Shown here piece by piece: positions 10,868-20,279 of a DNA stretch of 25,177 nucleotides. Position 1 is the stretch's first letter. The number at the start of each line of letters is the position of its first letter. The stretch comes from Amanita rubescens. Lineage: Eukaryota > Basidiomycota > Agaricomycetes > Agaricales > Amanitaceae. The DNA lies in NCBI GenBank assembly GCA_015039365.1, contig WION01000667.1, positions 1 through 25,177 on the forward strand. The letters are read 5' to 3'. Both the position numbers and the translations under genes were made by a program. Under the pieces are notes generated by a model, which saw nothing but the letters and a program-made list of their open reading frames with translations, ran no database searches and had not been told where the DNA came from.

Positions 10868-12958
10868 ATGCCACCTGCATTATCCTTGTCTGTGGACTCT
10901 GCAGAAGTTCTACTTAAGAATCTGAGAACTGACAGTACGTCACAACTGCCGCGCATGACTACACTTCATTATATAATGTGAATCCGACAGCCCCTCTCGG
11001 ACCATTCGACGGACGGGTTGCCGCTATTCATCCCCGGCATCCCGACTTCTATATCACCACACCAAACCAAAACAATATATTCGCACCTCCCGGTCCTTGC
11101 AATGTATACGCAAGGATCGATGGCCGCTATGGTCCTGATGATCACACCCAGTGGCCTCAACCCTTTTCTTACTCGGCGCCCTACCTCTGCTGCATTCCCA
11201 GACGTAAAAGACAAGCCCCAGATGATTCAATCATGTGGTTGAATCCCACCTGCGAAGATTTTGACCCAATGGTACTCAGTGGGTGGAATATCGGGATTGG
11301 GTTCTTGCCAGATCATGAATTACAATCGATGGAACAATGCTGCGAACGGCTGAACCAACGGGTCGAACAGTATCTAGCAAAAATCGATTCCAGTATTCAC
11401 CATCCCTTAATCCATTCACTTTCTGTAAAACTTCGCCGCTCCTTGAGCCGCTTGAGGGCAGTTGCATTGACGCTGAAAGAAGTTCTATTCGAATGCCGAC
11501 AAGTTCAGCGTCAGTGGATGGAACTCCGGGCTTTAATGGACTATATAGAAATCTATGAACCCCACATGGAAGGCCATGTCCCTCCTGCGAAGACGACAGC
11601 CAATGTCATTGGTTGCTTTGTCCATGAGGCTCATATGGCAGAGAAGTTGTTTTCTGCAGGCATCCCATATTGGCTCATACGACCCCTGTCCACCTTCTCT
11701 CACGAGAATATCCTGAGTATTACAAGCATTGTTCAACCCGAATACAGTTTGGAATTAGATGATTACCCCGGCGTGCCTTTCCCGCGTATCTACTTGGGCG
11801 ATTCAAATTACAACAGGTTCCGTGCCATTTCCGAACATGGCCTGAAATCGCTTTGCTATACAGATCTTTTCAGCGACGGAAATCCCAAAGGTATCAAGCC
11901 CCACGAATTTTCTCAGAACGGCCGGACTGCTGGACCATCAAGGGATAATCGGAAAACCACCGCAAGGTCTCAACCCTGTAAGTTACCCTCATCAGCACAT
12001 CGTGTGTATTCTCATCTCGGCAGATCCTCGGCGTTCTGCAAAACCAGGTCAACCGGTATCCCGCAACAAGTTTGATTCAATTGACAGCCCATATATGTCG
12101 CTTCCACTTGAATCATGGAAAAAAGCACTCAGCGCTGTAGATAACAGTCCAGAGATGCTCTTTTCGTCAACGAAGCTGGCGGAAAACGACGGGAAGTATG
12201 CATTCCCCGAACCTGGCCTCTTCTGTTCCGGCGACAACGCCCACCGACGCAACCGATATCTTACTATTTGGACCCTCATACGTGATATATGTATCTACCG
12301 CCTGACATCAAATGCCTCTAGGGTTCAGTTACTCTCGGGCCAGGACTGGCGTATGTTACTCGGTGCGCGCCCAATTAATCCAGAGACCAAGGCGGGAGCT
12401 TCTCGGGATTCTCTCGCACGCTTGTTGTCACCAGAGGCGACTGAAATGGGTGTCAACCTATCTAATCTCCACAAGGTTGCCGATATGGAATTCACAGTAC
12501 GCGAGGCACAGGAAAACATGTGGGGCATTTCCGAGTTATCATTCCGGTTCGAACTCCTCATGCTGGACCGCCGTGCCCTCGATCGACGTCTGTTTGACAA
12601 TCGACGTCAGGAGCTAAACTCTCTAGTACGAGAGGAACTCGTATTGTCCTGTTTTTACTTCCGTCCCGACCAACCTCGCCACCTTGCGTCGGTTTCAGTT
12701 CAAAACGCTCGTCGGGGTCTGGCATCGCCTGACGTGCGGGATCGCTTACCGTACCTCAACGGGCTGCGCCGGGTGATGTTTGAATGGGCCAACTATCATG
12801 AACATCATCTGGCACGATTGCCAACGCCCACAGTGGACACTCCCGAGATTGAACTGTTGCAATATGAATATGCCCTCGCCAGATATTATACACAAACGTA
12901 CTTCCACCACTTTGGTCGGGCCGCTGTTATTCCAACCACGTTATCGGACATTTTGTAA
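10868..12958 (+). CDS. Agaricomycete-type protein of unknown function (662 aa, 3 exons)
   Basis: Exons 10868-10934, 10991-11977 and 12024-12958 total 1989 nt. The introns are 56 nt (GTACGT...CGACAG) and 46 nt (GTAAGT...CGGCAG). The first exon rescues a long ORF that otherwise has no ATG near its start, reading across the splice as 'NLRTDTPLGPFDGRV'. I recognise the overall pattern from many mushroom-fungus genomes, where it occurs in multiple copies, but know no function. Visible features are an N-terminal 'HPRHPDFY' segment, Arg-rich helices, a central 'VIGCFVHEAHMAEKLFSAGIP' block followed by 'YWLIRPLSTFS', and a C-terminal Arg-rich region with 'DQPRHLASVSVQNARRGLA'. There is no signal peptide, membrane segment or metal-site cluster. 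An alternative in-frame ATG lies at 10793. Confidence 0.78.
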
Positions 12959-13880
12959 TTGCTTTGAAGTTGTATTGGCAGAATGTAAGTGTTAGTGTAA
13001 TGATATAAATGTATTACTAGATGAATTCTCGATAATATCACATACTGTTCGACGAGGCGTCGACAACAAGCCCGATTCCCACCCAACCTACTTCTATGCC
13101 AACCTCAAGGCCAAAAACTATCTCTGCAGACTCCGCTCGACCAACAAGTTCGCTGGCCGAACCATGTCCTGCTACCCTCGCACACAAAGTGGGTGCCAGC
13201 GTCGGTCAAACGCTTCTACTCTTCATCATCAAACATATTAATACTGGCGTACCCAGATCCCAGATCCAACACGCAATTATCGCAAACCCGAACCCTTTCT
13301 CTGCGGTTCAGGGTCACTTTGAAAAGGACGAAGATCTCACTTGGACTTTCGCCGACAAGGTCGCTTGTTGTATCTCGCTTCCAACCGTGCTCATCTGCGT
13401 CCCCTCCCCTTCCACTTCCACCTCGGGAGAATTCCTCTACGTCACGATTTTCTCCTCATTCAAGTAGACCATCTCCCAACCCAAGCCGAACCAGATCGCC
13501 CAGCACATGAACAAATTCCACAACGGCAGCGGCGAGAACTGCAAGCATAGCATCTGCGAGGTCTCTCACCACGTCTCTGAACAGCGAAACGTACCACCAT
13601 CGTCGACTTTCAGCTTCCTACCATCAAATTGACCATCCCCAATCCTAACTCGTTCACGCCAGGACACGGCGGTTCACGACGAACGGCCATGGTCACGAAA
13701 TTTTACATACAAACACATTTTGTCCGATACATCGGACAGTCATAGAAATCGTTTCCTACTACCCACAATCATATTGGGGATTCCCTGGGATGTGGACCTT
13801 AGACGAGTGTTTCGCTGAATCCCAGGCCCGTAATGTCTAATAATAGCCCCTTGTACAACGTACAAGCATTCTTACAGGAA
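12959..13880. other. Intergenic region containing decayed coding-like DNA
   Basis: The region lies between the 662-aa gene and the secreted orphan, whose stops converge on it. Its middle (about 13081-13690) is GC-richer and coding-like but broken in every frame, and is listed separately. The flanks 12959-13080 and 13690-13880 look like AT-rich 3' UTR sequence with nothing else recognisable. Confidence 0.5.
13081..13690 (+). pseudogene. Possible decayed protein-coding gene, family unrecognised
   Basis: Compared with its flanks, this stretch has coding-like composition and readable peptides that jump between plus-strand frames. Examples are 'YFYANLKAKNYLCRLRSTNK' near 13100, 'LLFIIKHINTGVP' and 'FEKDEDLTWTFADKV' in one frame up to the stop at 13465-13467, 'QIAQHMNKFHNGSGENCKH' just after that stop, and 'RTTIVDFQLPTIKLTIPNPN' near 13590-13650 in another frame. 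There is no start-to-stop model with plausible introns that links them. The simplest reading is a dead gene with stops and frameshifts. I cannot name the parent family. It could also be chance ORF structure in a GC-rich segment. Confidence 0.35.
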
Positions 13881-14946
13881 TCACAAAGGGTGAGCTGGAT
13901 CCCACCCGACCATCTTCACTTCGCCACGATGTACTTTAAGATGATATTCATGTCCATCACGCCAGCTGATCAACATGTCGTTGCGATATATCGTTTTTAC
14001 TGTTTTCTGTGAAGACCAGTAAGGCATCTCAAAGGCTGTAAAATTGCGGTAGGATACTAACTTGTAACATCCGAAACCAGATGCCCAAGGAACGCTCGTC
14101 AGGATTCATAACCGCAATATCACTCATTTCGCCAGGCTCGCCGGTCAATTTGTAAAATGTCTTACGCCCACTCGGATGAAGCTTCATGACATCTTTAAGA
14201 TCCTGGTTATTTGGATATTCCTGTGACTATGTGAGATATTTATTGGAATATCAGCAATATTTTGCTGACCACTGTTGGCGCCCGGTACCAAAAACTGTCC
14301 TCATTCTCCGGAATTGGATGGTAATCAATGGTCAAACTGTTCTCGCGCATTGACTGAATACTTAGAGGGTCGTTTGGGGTAAAATCAAAGTATGGACCGT
14401 TGTCCCTTAAACTGACGACCAGCAGTTCCAGACGACGGTAGTTGTTGTCGGAAGCCTGTGAAATCCAATGAGTCACTCCAAAGGCTGCGATAGACTACTG
14501 ACACTTGGCGCCCGGCGCCAGCTTCCAACGAGACGCATCTTTAGTTCAGTTTGCCCGCGGGGGGGAGCAAGGGAAAGAGATATCTGCCCAGCTTGATTAC
14601 TCATGCTGTAAAAGGATATCACTCTTCCGGGTCCGAAGCAGAAATGGAAGATATCGTCACGATAGGATATATGAACATGCTGCGAGACACGCCAGATCCA
14701 TTTAGAAACTTGATTAAAAATTACTATACTACTGACCTCCGTTGGTATCCGGGAATATAGAATACAGTTTGACCCCTCGTGGGTAGGGTTCATGGTGTGC
14801 GATATTCCCACCCACAAGCCACGAATGGGGGGTTCCGAAGGAAATTGTTCCTCGTTTACGGGGCGTGCATCTTGAACTCGGCGTGCGTTGGCCATCACAG
14901 CAGTGATGGTAAGCAAGAAGAAAAGTGCGCGAAAGAACTTCAACAT
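13881..14946 (-). CDS. Secreted protein of unknown function (285 aa, 5 exons)
   Basis: Exons 14946-14737, 14679-14503, 14455-14270, 14220-14062 and 14006-13881 give 858 nt. The introns are 47-57 nt, and three of the four begin with GTCAG. Every exon has a length divisible by three and every intron is phase 0. The N terminus 'MLKFFRALFFLLTITAVMA' is a clear signal peptide, and there is no later membrane segment or GPI signal, so the product is probably secreted. The mature part is polar, with two cysteines (in 'SNCILY' and 'FHFCFGPG'), and is rich in aromatic and charged residues. It ends in a His/Lys/Trp-containing tail. I recognise no domain. The first intron is also open in frame (19 codons), so a retained-intron form would still be translatable. 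A role at the host or environmental interface is possible but unproven. Confidence 0.7.
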
Positions 14947-15744
14947 CGCTCAGGGAAGGAGACCGGCTCTGGGGTGCAGGCGAGTGAGCACCGGGTTTTA
15001 TACGCAACAATGTTGCGTAACAACAGGTAACAACTTTGTGTTGCATCATGATCTTGATATCACCGACGAGCTATAGGCTTAAATCTTCTTACATTTGATC
15101 GAAAGGAGTAGCACAGAGACTCACGCGTCACAAACCTGGACTATGAGTCGACACACAATGGTCAAATGTGACTCAAGTACTTAATCTCAAGGTAAAATTC
15201 AGCGTCAATCCGGAGTTCAATGAATGACATCGATTAATCAAGTAACGCGGTGCGCAAGGGAAAAATTTACATAAAGGCATGCGGGACGTTTGGGCATTAC
15301 AAATCTTCTCATCAGGTGGAGGGGTTAGCGCTAGTACATCACTCGCTCAATCAATTTGGTATGTTTTCGTTCCTCCTACTACCAAGTATTTAATGTCTGA
15401 CTGATAGCTATTCAATGCGCTAATCTCGGTGACAACCCCTCTGTCAGGCCCTCAAATTACTTAAGTTGGGGCGACCCGCATCATGAATCGGTCAACTGTT
15501 GAAGCATCCGAAAGGTTGGAGACGAATGACGTTTCTGGAATCCAGCTCTGCGACCACACGAAACGATGTGAGCCTCGAGCGTCCAGATTCTCAGTGGCAC
15601 AAGTATCTGCGAATAACAGCTTCTGAATCCATCTCGCACGAAATGTCGCCGTCAGAGGAACGACGTTAATCCCAGAATCGTATAGAGGACAACAATAACC
15701 TAGGACATAGGCAACTACTATAGACTGACGATGCACGATGTAGT
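14947..15744. other. Intergenic region between two minus-strand genes
   Basis: About 800 bp separate the start of the secreted orphan from the stop of the DUF4246 gene. The part nearest 14947 should hold the orphan's promoter. The inverted motif TGTTGCGTAACA is visible at about 15008-15019. I see no additional gene. The ORF at 15461-15772 on the minus strand overlaps the end of the DUF4246 gene out of frame and has no coding signature. Confidence 0.45.
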
Positions 15745-17797
15745 TCAATGTTCGCACAACGAAAACGAACATTCTTCAAAAAATTTGTTGTAATCAACAG
15801 TGAACTTGCTTCGTTCGCCCATCAACTTCAATCGGAATTCTTCAGCCTTGTCCATAGTCATCGGGAAATCGACTTGTTTAAATATTTCGTCTTTCAATTC
15901 AAAAGGAAGTTTATCTAGGCCAGTCTTCCCGATAGACTCTGACCACCAGTCGGCTCGTTGACATGGGACGTTAGCCGTCGAGATCACCTTATCGTGAGGA
16001 TCGACGAGGAACAAAGCGAGTATTTTCCTGTGTCCGGGCTTGGCCGGGTCTAGAAGCTTAAATGGCTGGACTTGATGTTGCAAAATGTTGGGAAAGGTAA
16101 GCAGCCTTCCTTGTCTTGTTTCGACAGAACCAACATCTTGGATTGGCGAACCGTCCGTTTTGCAGCCAAATACGTCAGGAAGCCACCGGTGGTAGTCCTG
16201 CGGATAATCTATTGTCGTACGACCGGCGTCATCCGTATTGACAAACTGACGGAATGCCAGGTGGCTAGGCGTGATGTTCTCACTATCATAATAATACAAT
16301 GCGGTTGCGCAGATGTGCTCATTCTGTTGGATTATGATCAATTATTATATTGTGCAAAGCATTGTCGCTCACCAATTGTCCCTCAACATGCCATGTTCCA
16401 CCGTCGTACTCCGGCTTCTCCGGTGTCAGATGAATATTAGCTAGCTTGACTATGATCTGTAATCCCTCCTTTCCAAAGTATTTCTTCAGATCCACCATTC
16501 CTTCCCCCAATTCCGTCGAGTCCGTCGATGCGGCCTCGACATTGTCGAAATGCGCTTGTATACATGCGAGAACTGGAAGTAGCTCGAAACGACCGGCATT
16601 TGGTTGCGTAGACGGCAAATCATCAAACTGGTCCATGAGATCATATACACCCTGTTTGTCCACGCCAGCAGGGAAGGCCGTGTTGTATTGCATACGGGTA
16701 ATTTTACGATCTTCTGACTTTCCTTGAATCCAGGCCCCGAAATCGATATCACGTTTGTCTAGTCTACCTTGCTTTTTAAGCAAGATTTGTCGCGTGAGTG
16801 TGATATTCCATAGCGGAATTGAACAGTCAATAATCTGTTCTATAATAGAGTATAGATCCTTGTGGTATTGTGGACGGAGGTTGTTGATGTAGCTTGTGAT
16901 CCTGTGGATTGATTGAAAATAAACAGGGCAATAATGAAACCGTTACTAGCCTTGCTCGATCTCCTGATATATCGACGTTACACGGGAGCCATTGGAAGTC
17001 GTTGCTGTATCCAGTGATCGGAGTTTCAGGGTCGCGATAAGTGGAATGTACGTTCTTGCCCTTCGGATCGGGATACCAACTCTTTTCGTCTCTGAAGACA
17101 TTGCACACTATACCTTCACCGCAGCGCTCGATACAGTCTTCCAAAGTCGTAATACTGTCGGTGAGGATGCGGCTAACTCCATACACAAGCGGGAACAGGG
17201 AAGGGTGGACGAGGTCAAGAACCTTTCCATCCGATCCCGGATGCCAGTCTTTCTGATTCGAAGGAACGTCTTCTAATGGCTTGACAGACTTTATGAGCGC
17301 GTTCCTGAGTTCCTCGGATACAGCGCTATCTGACTTGACGACGTCCGCATCGTATGCGGTTACCATCCCGCTCTTCTCGAAAATTCCAGCTTTGACGCGT
17401 AATTCCTCGATGCACCAGTCAAACATCTCTGGCGTTATGTCTATCCCGTCTGTCGCAAGCGCTTCCTGCTTCCACTTGTTCGCAATGTCATCATCGAACA
17501 CCTAAGAGTCCATTCGGTAACCATTGTATCTAGAATTCCAAACGACATATTAATTACCTTCTTGTGCCAGTTGGGCTTGTCCGTTAGCTGATTCATCAGC
17601 CGCATCATCGTTAATTCGCGGAGCGTCGTCAAAGGTAATCTGCAGTTTTATAAGGTGAAACTATCTCTGCATTTAGGAAGAACACACCTGCATGGCGTAT
17701 CGGACATGCACAACGCAGAGCCGAACCGAAAATCTTCCGGAGTACTGTCATAATGAGAAACATTGAAGCCTCGTAGTTCGATGTCTGAGTTTTTCAT
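15745..17797 (-). CDS. DUF4246 family protein, putative Fe(II)/2-oxoglutarate-dioxygenase-like (616 aa, 5 exons)
   Basis: Exons 17797-17688, 17639-17558, 17501-16951, 16901-16373 and 16323-15745 total 1851 nt. The conserved blocks of DUF4246 proteins are present in order: 'RELTMMRLMNQLTDKPNWHK', then 'FQWLPCNVDISGD', 'ITSYINNLRPQYHKDLY', 'IPLWNITLTR', 'LTPEKPEYDGGTWHVEG', 'YYYDSENIT', 'FPNILQHQVQPFKL', and 'PGHRKILALFLVDP'. The length fits this fungal family. His419 and Glu421 of WHVEG, His507 of LQHQV and Arg523 of GHRK are spaced like the HX(D/E)...H...R site of Fe(II)/2-oxoglutarate oxygenases. That enzymatic role is inference, as the family has no established reaction. No signal peptide is seen. 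The third intron (16902-16950) closes the frame only with a GC donor. Confidence 0.88.
16902..16950 (-). other. Probable GC-AG intron in the DUF4246 gene
   Basis: On the minus strand exon 3 ends ...GCAAG and the intron reads GCTAGT...CCACAG, 49 nt. The nearest GT donor (GTAACG, five bases downstream) puts the next exon out of frame and runs into a stop. The GC donor restores the conserved 'R-ITSYINNL' join. Confidence 0.65.
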
Positions 17798-18099
17798 TTT
17801 TGGCGAGCTCGATGAAAGTTGAAGTGAAACAATGAGGTGGCGTTGACACGTGCCCAGAGTATAGTGTGACAATCGTTCGAATTAATCACAGTCGCAATGT
17901 ACCTTGTCCTCTGCGACTCCTGACTGGCCATGTGCTTGAGAGACCAGCTCTGAAAGAAACAAACGATTCAGGTAAACATTTCATACGGCAATTGTCAAAG
18001 GGACTATATCATCGGACAACTTCAGACGGAAGTGCAATTACAAAGACAATACGTTCAAGTCCTTCAAAGAAAGGGGTGTTGATGATGCAAAAAAAAATG
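17798..18099. other. Upstream region of the DUF4246 gene
   Basis: About 300 bp lie between the DUF4246 start codon and the end of the FunK1 relic. It presumably contains the DUF4246 promoter. A plus-strand ORF crosses it (17866-18249) but is antisense to the relic and has no coding signature. Confidence 0.4.
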
Positions 18100-18535
18100 T
18101 TACGCGAACAGAAACGATGCCATTTCGATGTCATGCTGTTTAGTGATGAGCCCACCACCATCCACACCATCGGGGCGCCTCGTAGTTATCTTGTTCACTT
18201 CAGCCGGGTACTCAGAATAGGCCCGGCCCAATCGAAGTCGATTAGGTGAATCTTTACATCATCAGATGTAAGTGACTTAACGTCGATAAGAATATTGGCT
18301 TCTCATTGTCTGCGTCAGAGAGCTGTAGACCAAAGAGTACTCGGTACTTCGATTTGTCCATGATGATCGCAATCCACAGAGATTCAAACGCATCGCCGAA
18401 GCCTCGGCGCTAAATCATGAGGCGCCAGACAGTTATGCGCGTCCTCCGAATACCACGGCGTGAACTTTACAACAAATTCATCAGAGTCAGGCTGGTTGAC
18501 AGTGGCAGTGGAGAAGGGACTAGGAGTCGCGTCAC
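18100..18535 (-). pseudogene. FunK1 protein-kinase-like fragment, frameshifted and truncated
   Basis: Minus-strand peptides match the order of a basidiomycete FunK1 kinase domain. First comes 'EFVVKFTPWYSEDAHNCLAP' with 'HDLAPRLR' (N-lobe Lys region), then 'FESLWIAIIMDK', then 'KIHLIDFDWAG' (the DFG-like catalytic segment). After that come 'YSEYPAEVNKITTRRPDGVD' and 'GGGLITKQHD'. They lie in different frames: a TGA interrupts after 'APRLRRCV', another shift precedes 'LIDVKSLTSDDVKIHLIDF', and a third follows 'DFDWAG'. The usual N-terminal extension is missing, because the divergent 241-aa gene starts about 125 bp away. The intact family occurs in large numbers in Agaricomycetes and is atypical of eukaryotic kinases. 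This copy cannot make a kinase as it stands. Confidence 0.75.
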
Positions 18536-18659
18536 CGCGTGAAGTGCCAAAACAGGTGTAAACTCAAACTCTAGAAAAACACATTCAAACTCCGCCACGC
18601 TGCCACATCACCATTTAAAATTCTCCTATTATTATTGCTTGGCGCAGTTTTGACATAGT

Positions 18660-19432
18660 ATGCCGGGAGTGATTGGTCAACGAATGAATTGCTCGCATAT
18701 AACATTATTGTTAAACCTCAAGACGTCATCAACTTCTTCGGTCACGAACTTGGCTCAATCGATCATCTCGATTCCAACCTCTTTTCCTCCGCTGATCCCA
18801 CCATTGCCGTTGATTTCTCCCAGGAGACCTATCGCTTTCTTGCCTACCTCGATCTAGCATCGCGTCCAAATGCTGGGCAGGAGAGTGCCATCAATGATTT
18901 GGCGAGAAGTGTTCTTGAGGTTACGGGTTTCGACCAGAGAGGCACAATCCTTCGCACGCGATACGATATTCCTTTTACCATTTGTGGGGACCATCGAGCC
19001 GCCAGATCGGACGTGTGTCTTGTTCACCTCAACTCCATGATCCTTCTTGTTGTTCAGGATAAGTTCTCACCGAGTGACCCCGAGCCTCAAATCGTCGCAG
19101 AAGCGATTGCTACCTTTCAGCACAACAACCGGAAGCGCGCGGATTTTAATCTTCCCCAACTCGACATGATGACCATTCCGTGCATTACAATGGTGGGAAC
19201 ACGGCCATGCTTTTACCAAATCCCAGTCACCCAGCAGCTCAGCGACTGTGTCGCTACTGGTCAATTCTCCTCTCAGCCAACAGTCGTTAGACGCTGTGCT
19301 CCGCCCGCCAGACGAAAGGCCTCTGAAGGCATGGAAGTCCCAGGTTATCGGCGCATCGCCCTACAGTACTACGATGCATTCCGTGGTGTGGCGAAAGATT
19401 GCTGGGCTACGTTCCTTGATGGCTGCGACTAA
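18660..19432 (+). CDS. Agaricomycete-type protein, possible PD-(D/E)XK-like core (241 aa, 2 exons)
   Basis: A 16-nt first exon (18660-18675, 'MPGVI' plus one base) joins 18723-19432 across a 47-nt intron (GTCAAC...CTCAAG) to give 726 nt in frame. Without it the long ORF has no ATG at its start. The weak donor makes this start tentative. The body matches a family I know only by pattern from mushroom fungi: 'FLAYLDLASRPNAGQESAIN', 'ITMVGTRPCFY', 'RRIALQYYDAFRGV'. Glu59, Asp102 of 'SDVCL' and Gln117-x-Lys119 of 'LLVVQDK' have the order and strand context of PD-(D/E)XK nucleases, with Gln in the usual Glu/Asp position. That is inference. There is no signal peptide. The frame stops at TAA 19430-19432, but an open continuation follows downstream. 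Confidence 0.62.
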
Positions 19433-20279
19433 GGTGTGTTTCTTAGTTACGAAGGAACTAAATCTGATTAAACAGCGATCCAGGTTGGCGAAGATGAATC
19501 AGCGGCGATGAAACCGGGTCAACTTCTCTATTATCTCGTTTGTTGTGGTGTTTTGAAGCGCAATGTACGAACACAGTCCTCGAATGAAAATTTCAAATTG
19601 AGGGGGAGATGACCCATGTTCCGAAAATGGCTTGCTTTTCAATAACGACTGCCGTTCACCACCTAAGTAACGATGACGCGGAGACGAGCGTCTCCTGTCT
19701 GGTGATCCAAGTCGTGATCGATGATCCCTCTTGAGAGAGGCCGGGAAAAAACCTTGAACGCCGCTCGCAATTCCGCAATTCAAATAAATCATGCTCGAAG
19801 AATCTATCAAAATAACCCCTAAGCACCTCTTCCGGCTGGAACTCCTTTGGACACGTTGACAGTACTAGACGGGCATCGCCGTAAACTTGAGTTCACTTAA
19901 AATGGGATGTTCCCGAACGCACCTGCTTCGCCGTCCCACCATTTCATCGCGAAATTGATCTTGTCCAGTACAAAGACGATTCATCGCTGCGAATGAGAAC
20001 TCGAGAACGAATAAAGGTAATACAGAGGTATGTAAGATAGACAGTGGAAGAGGGGCAGGACAAAGCGTCCACATAGTGGCTGCAAAAAGAAGCACCTCAA
20101 AAGTTGCTGGAAATTTCCGTGATCAATCATCGCACGACTCCAAAAACGTGCACAGGCAAATAACAACCGGTATATCCAGATCGTACGGTATCACAATATA
20201 CAGTCATGGCTCAAGTCTGATCTTGTAGTGTTACACTTAGATTGTCCGTAATTCAGTTTGTCCGTGGGTATCATCAATC
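19433..20279. other. Intergenic, with a possible extra 3' exon at 19480-19609
   Basis: Just after the stop of the 241-aa gene lies a 47-nt intron-like segment (GTGTGT...TTAAACAG). It is followed by an open frame of about 43 codons beginning 'IQVGEDESAAMKPGQLLYYL'. The phase matches only if the TAA at 19430 were bypassed. From 19610 to 20279 I see no gene. The minus-strand ORF at 19499-19810 has no recognisable features. Confidence 0.35.

Noticed and set aside
17866..18249. Plus-strand ORF of 127 codons
   Set aside because: It runs antisense to the FunK1 relic, has no recognisable domain and no plausible promoter context.
18660..18857. Plus-strand ORF of 65 codons starting at the same ATG as the 241-aa gene
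   Set aside because: Reading without splicing gives a Ser/Pro/Leu-rich shadow of the conserved frame. Splicing at 18676-18722 gives the family-like sequence instead.
19499..19810. Minus-strand ORF of 103 codons
   Set aside because: No domain, composition unlike neighbouring genes, and it overlaps the possible 3' exon on the other strand.
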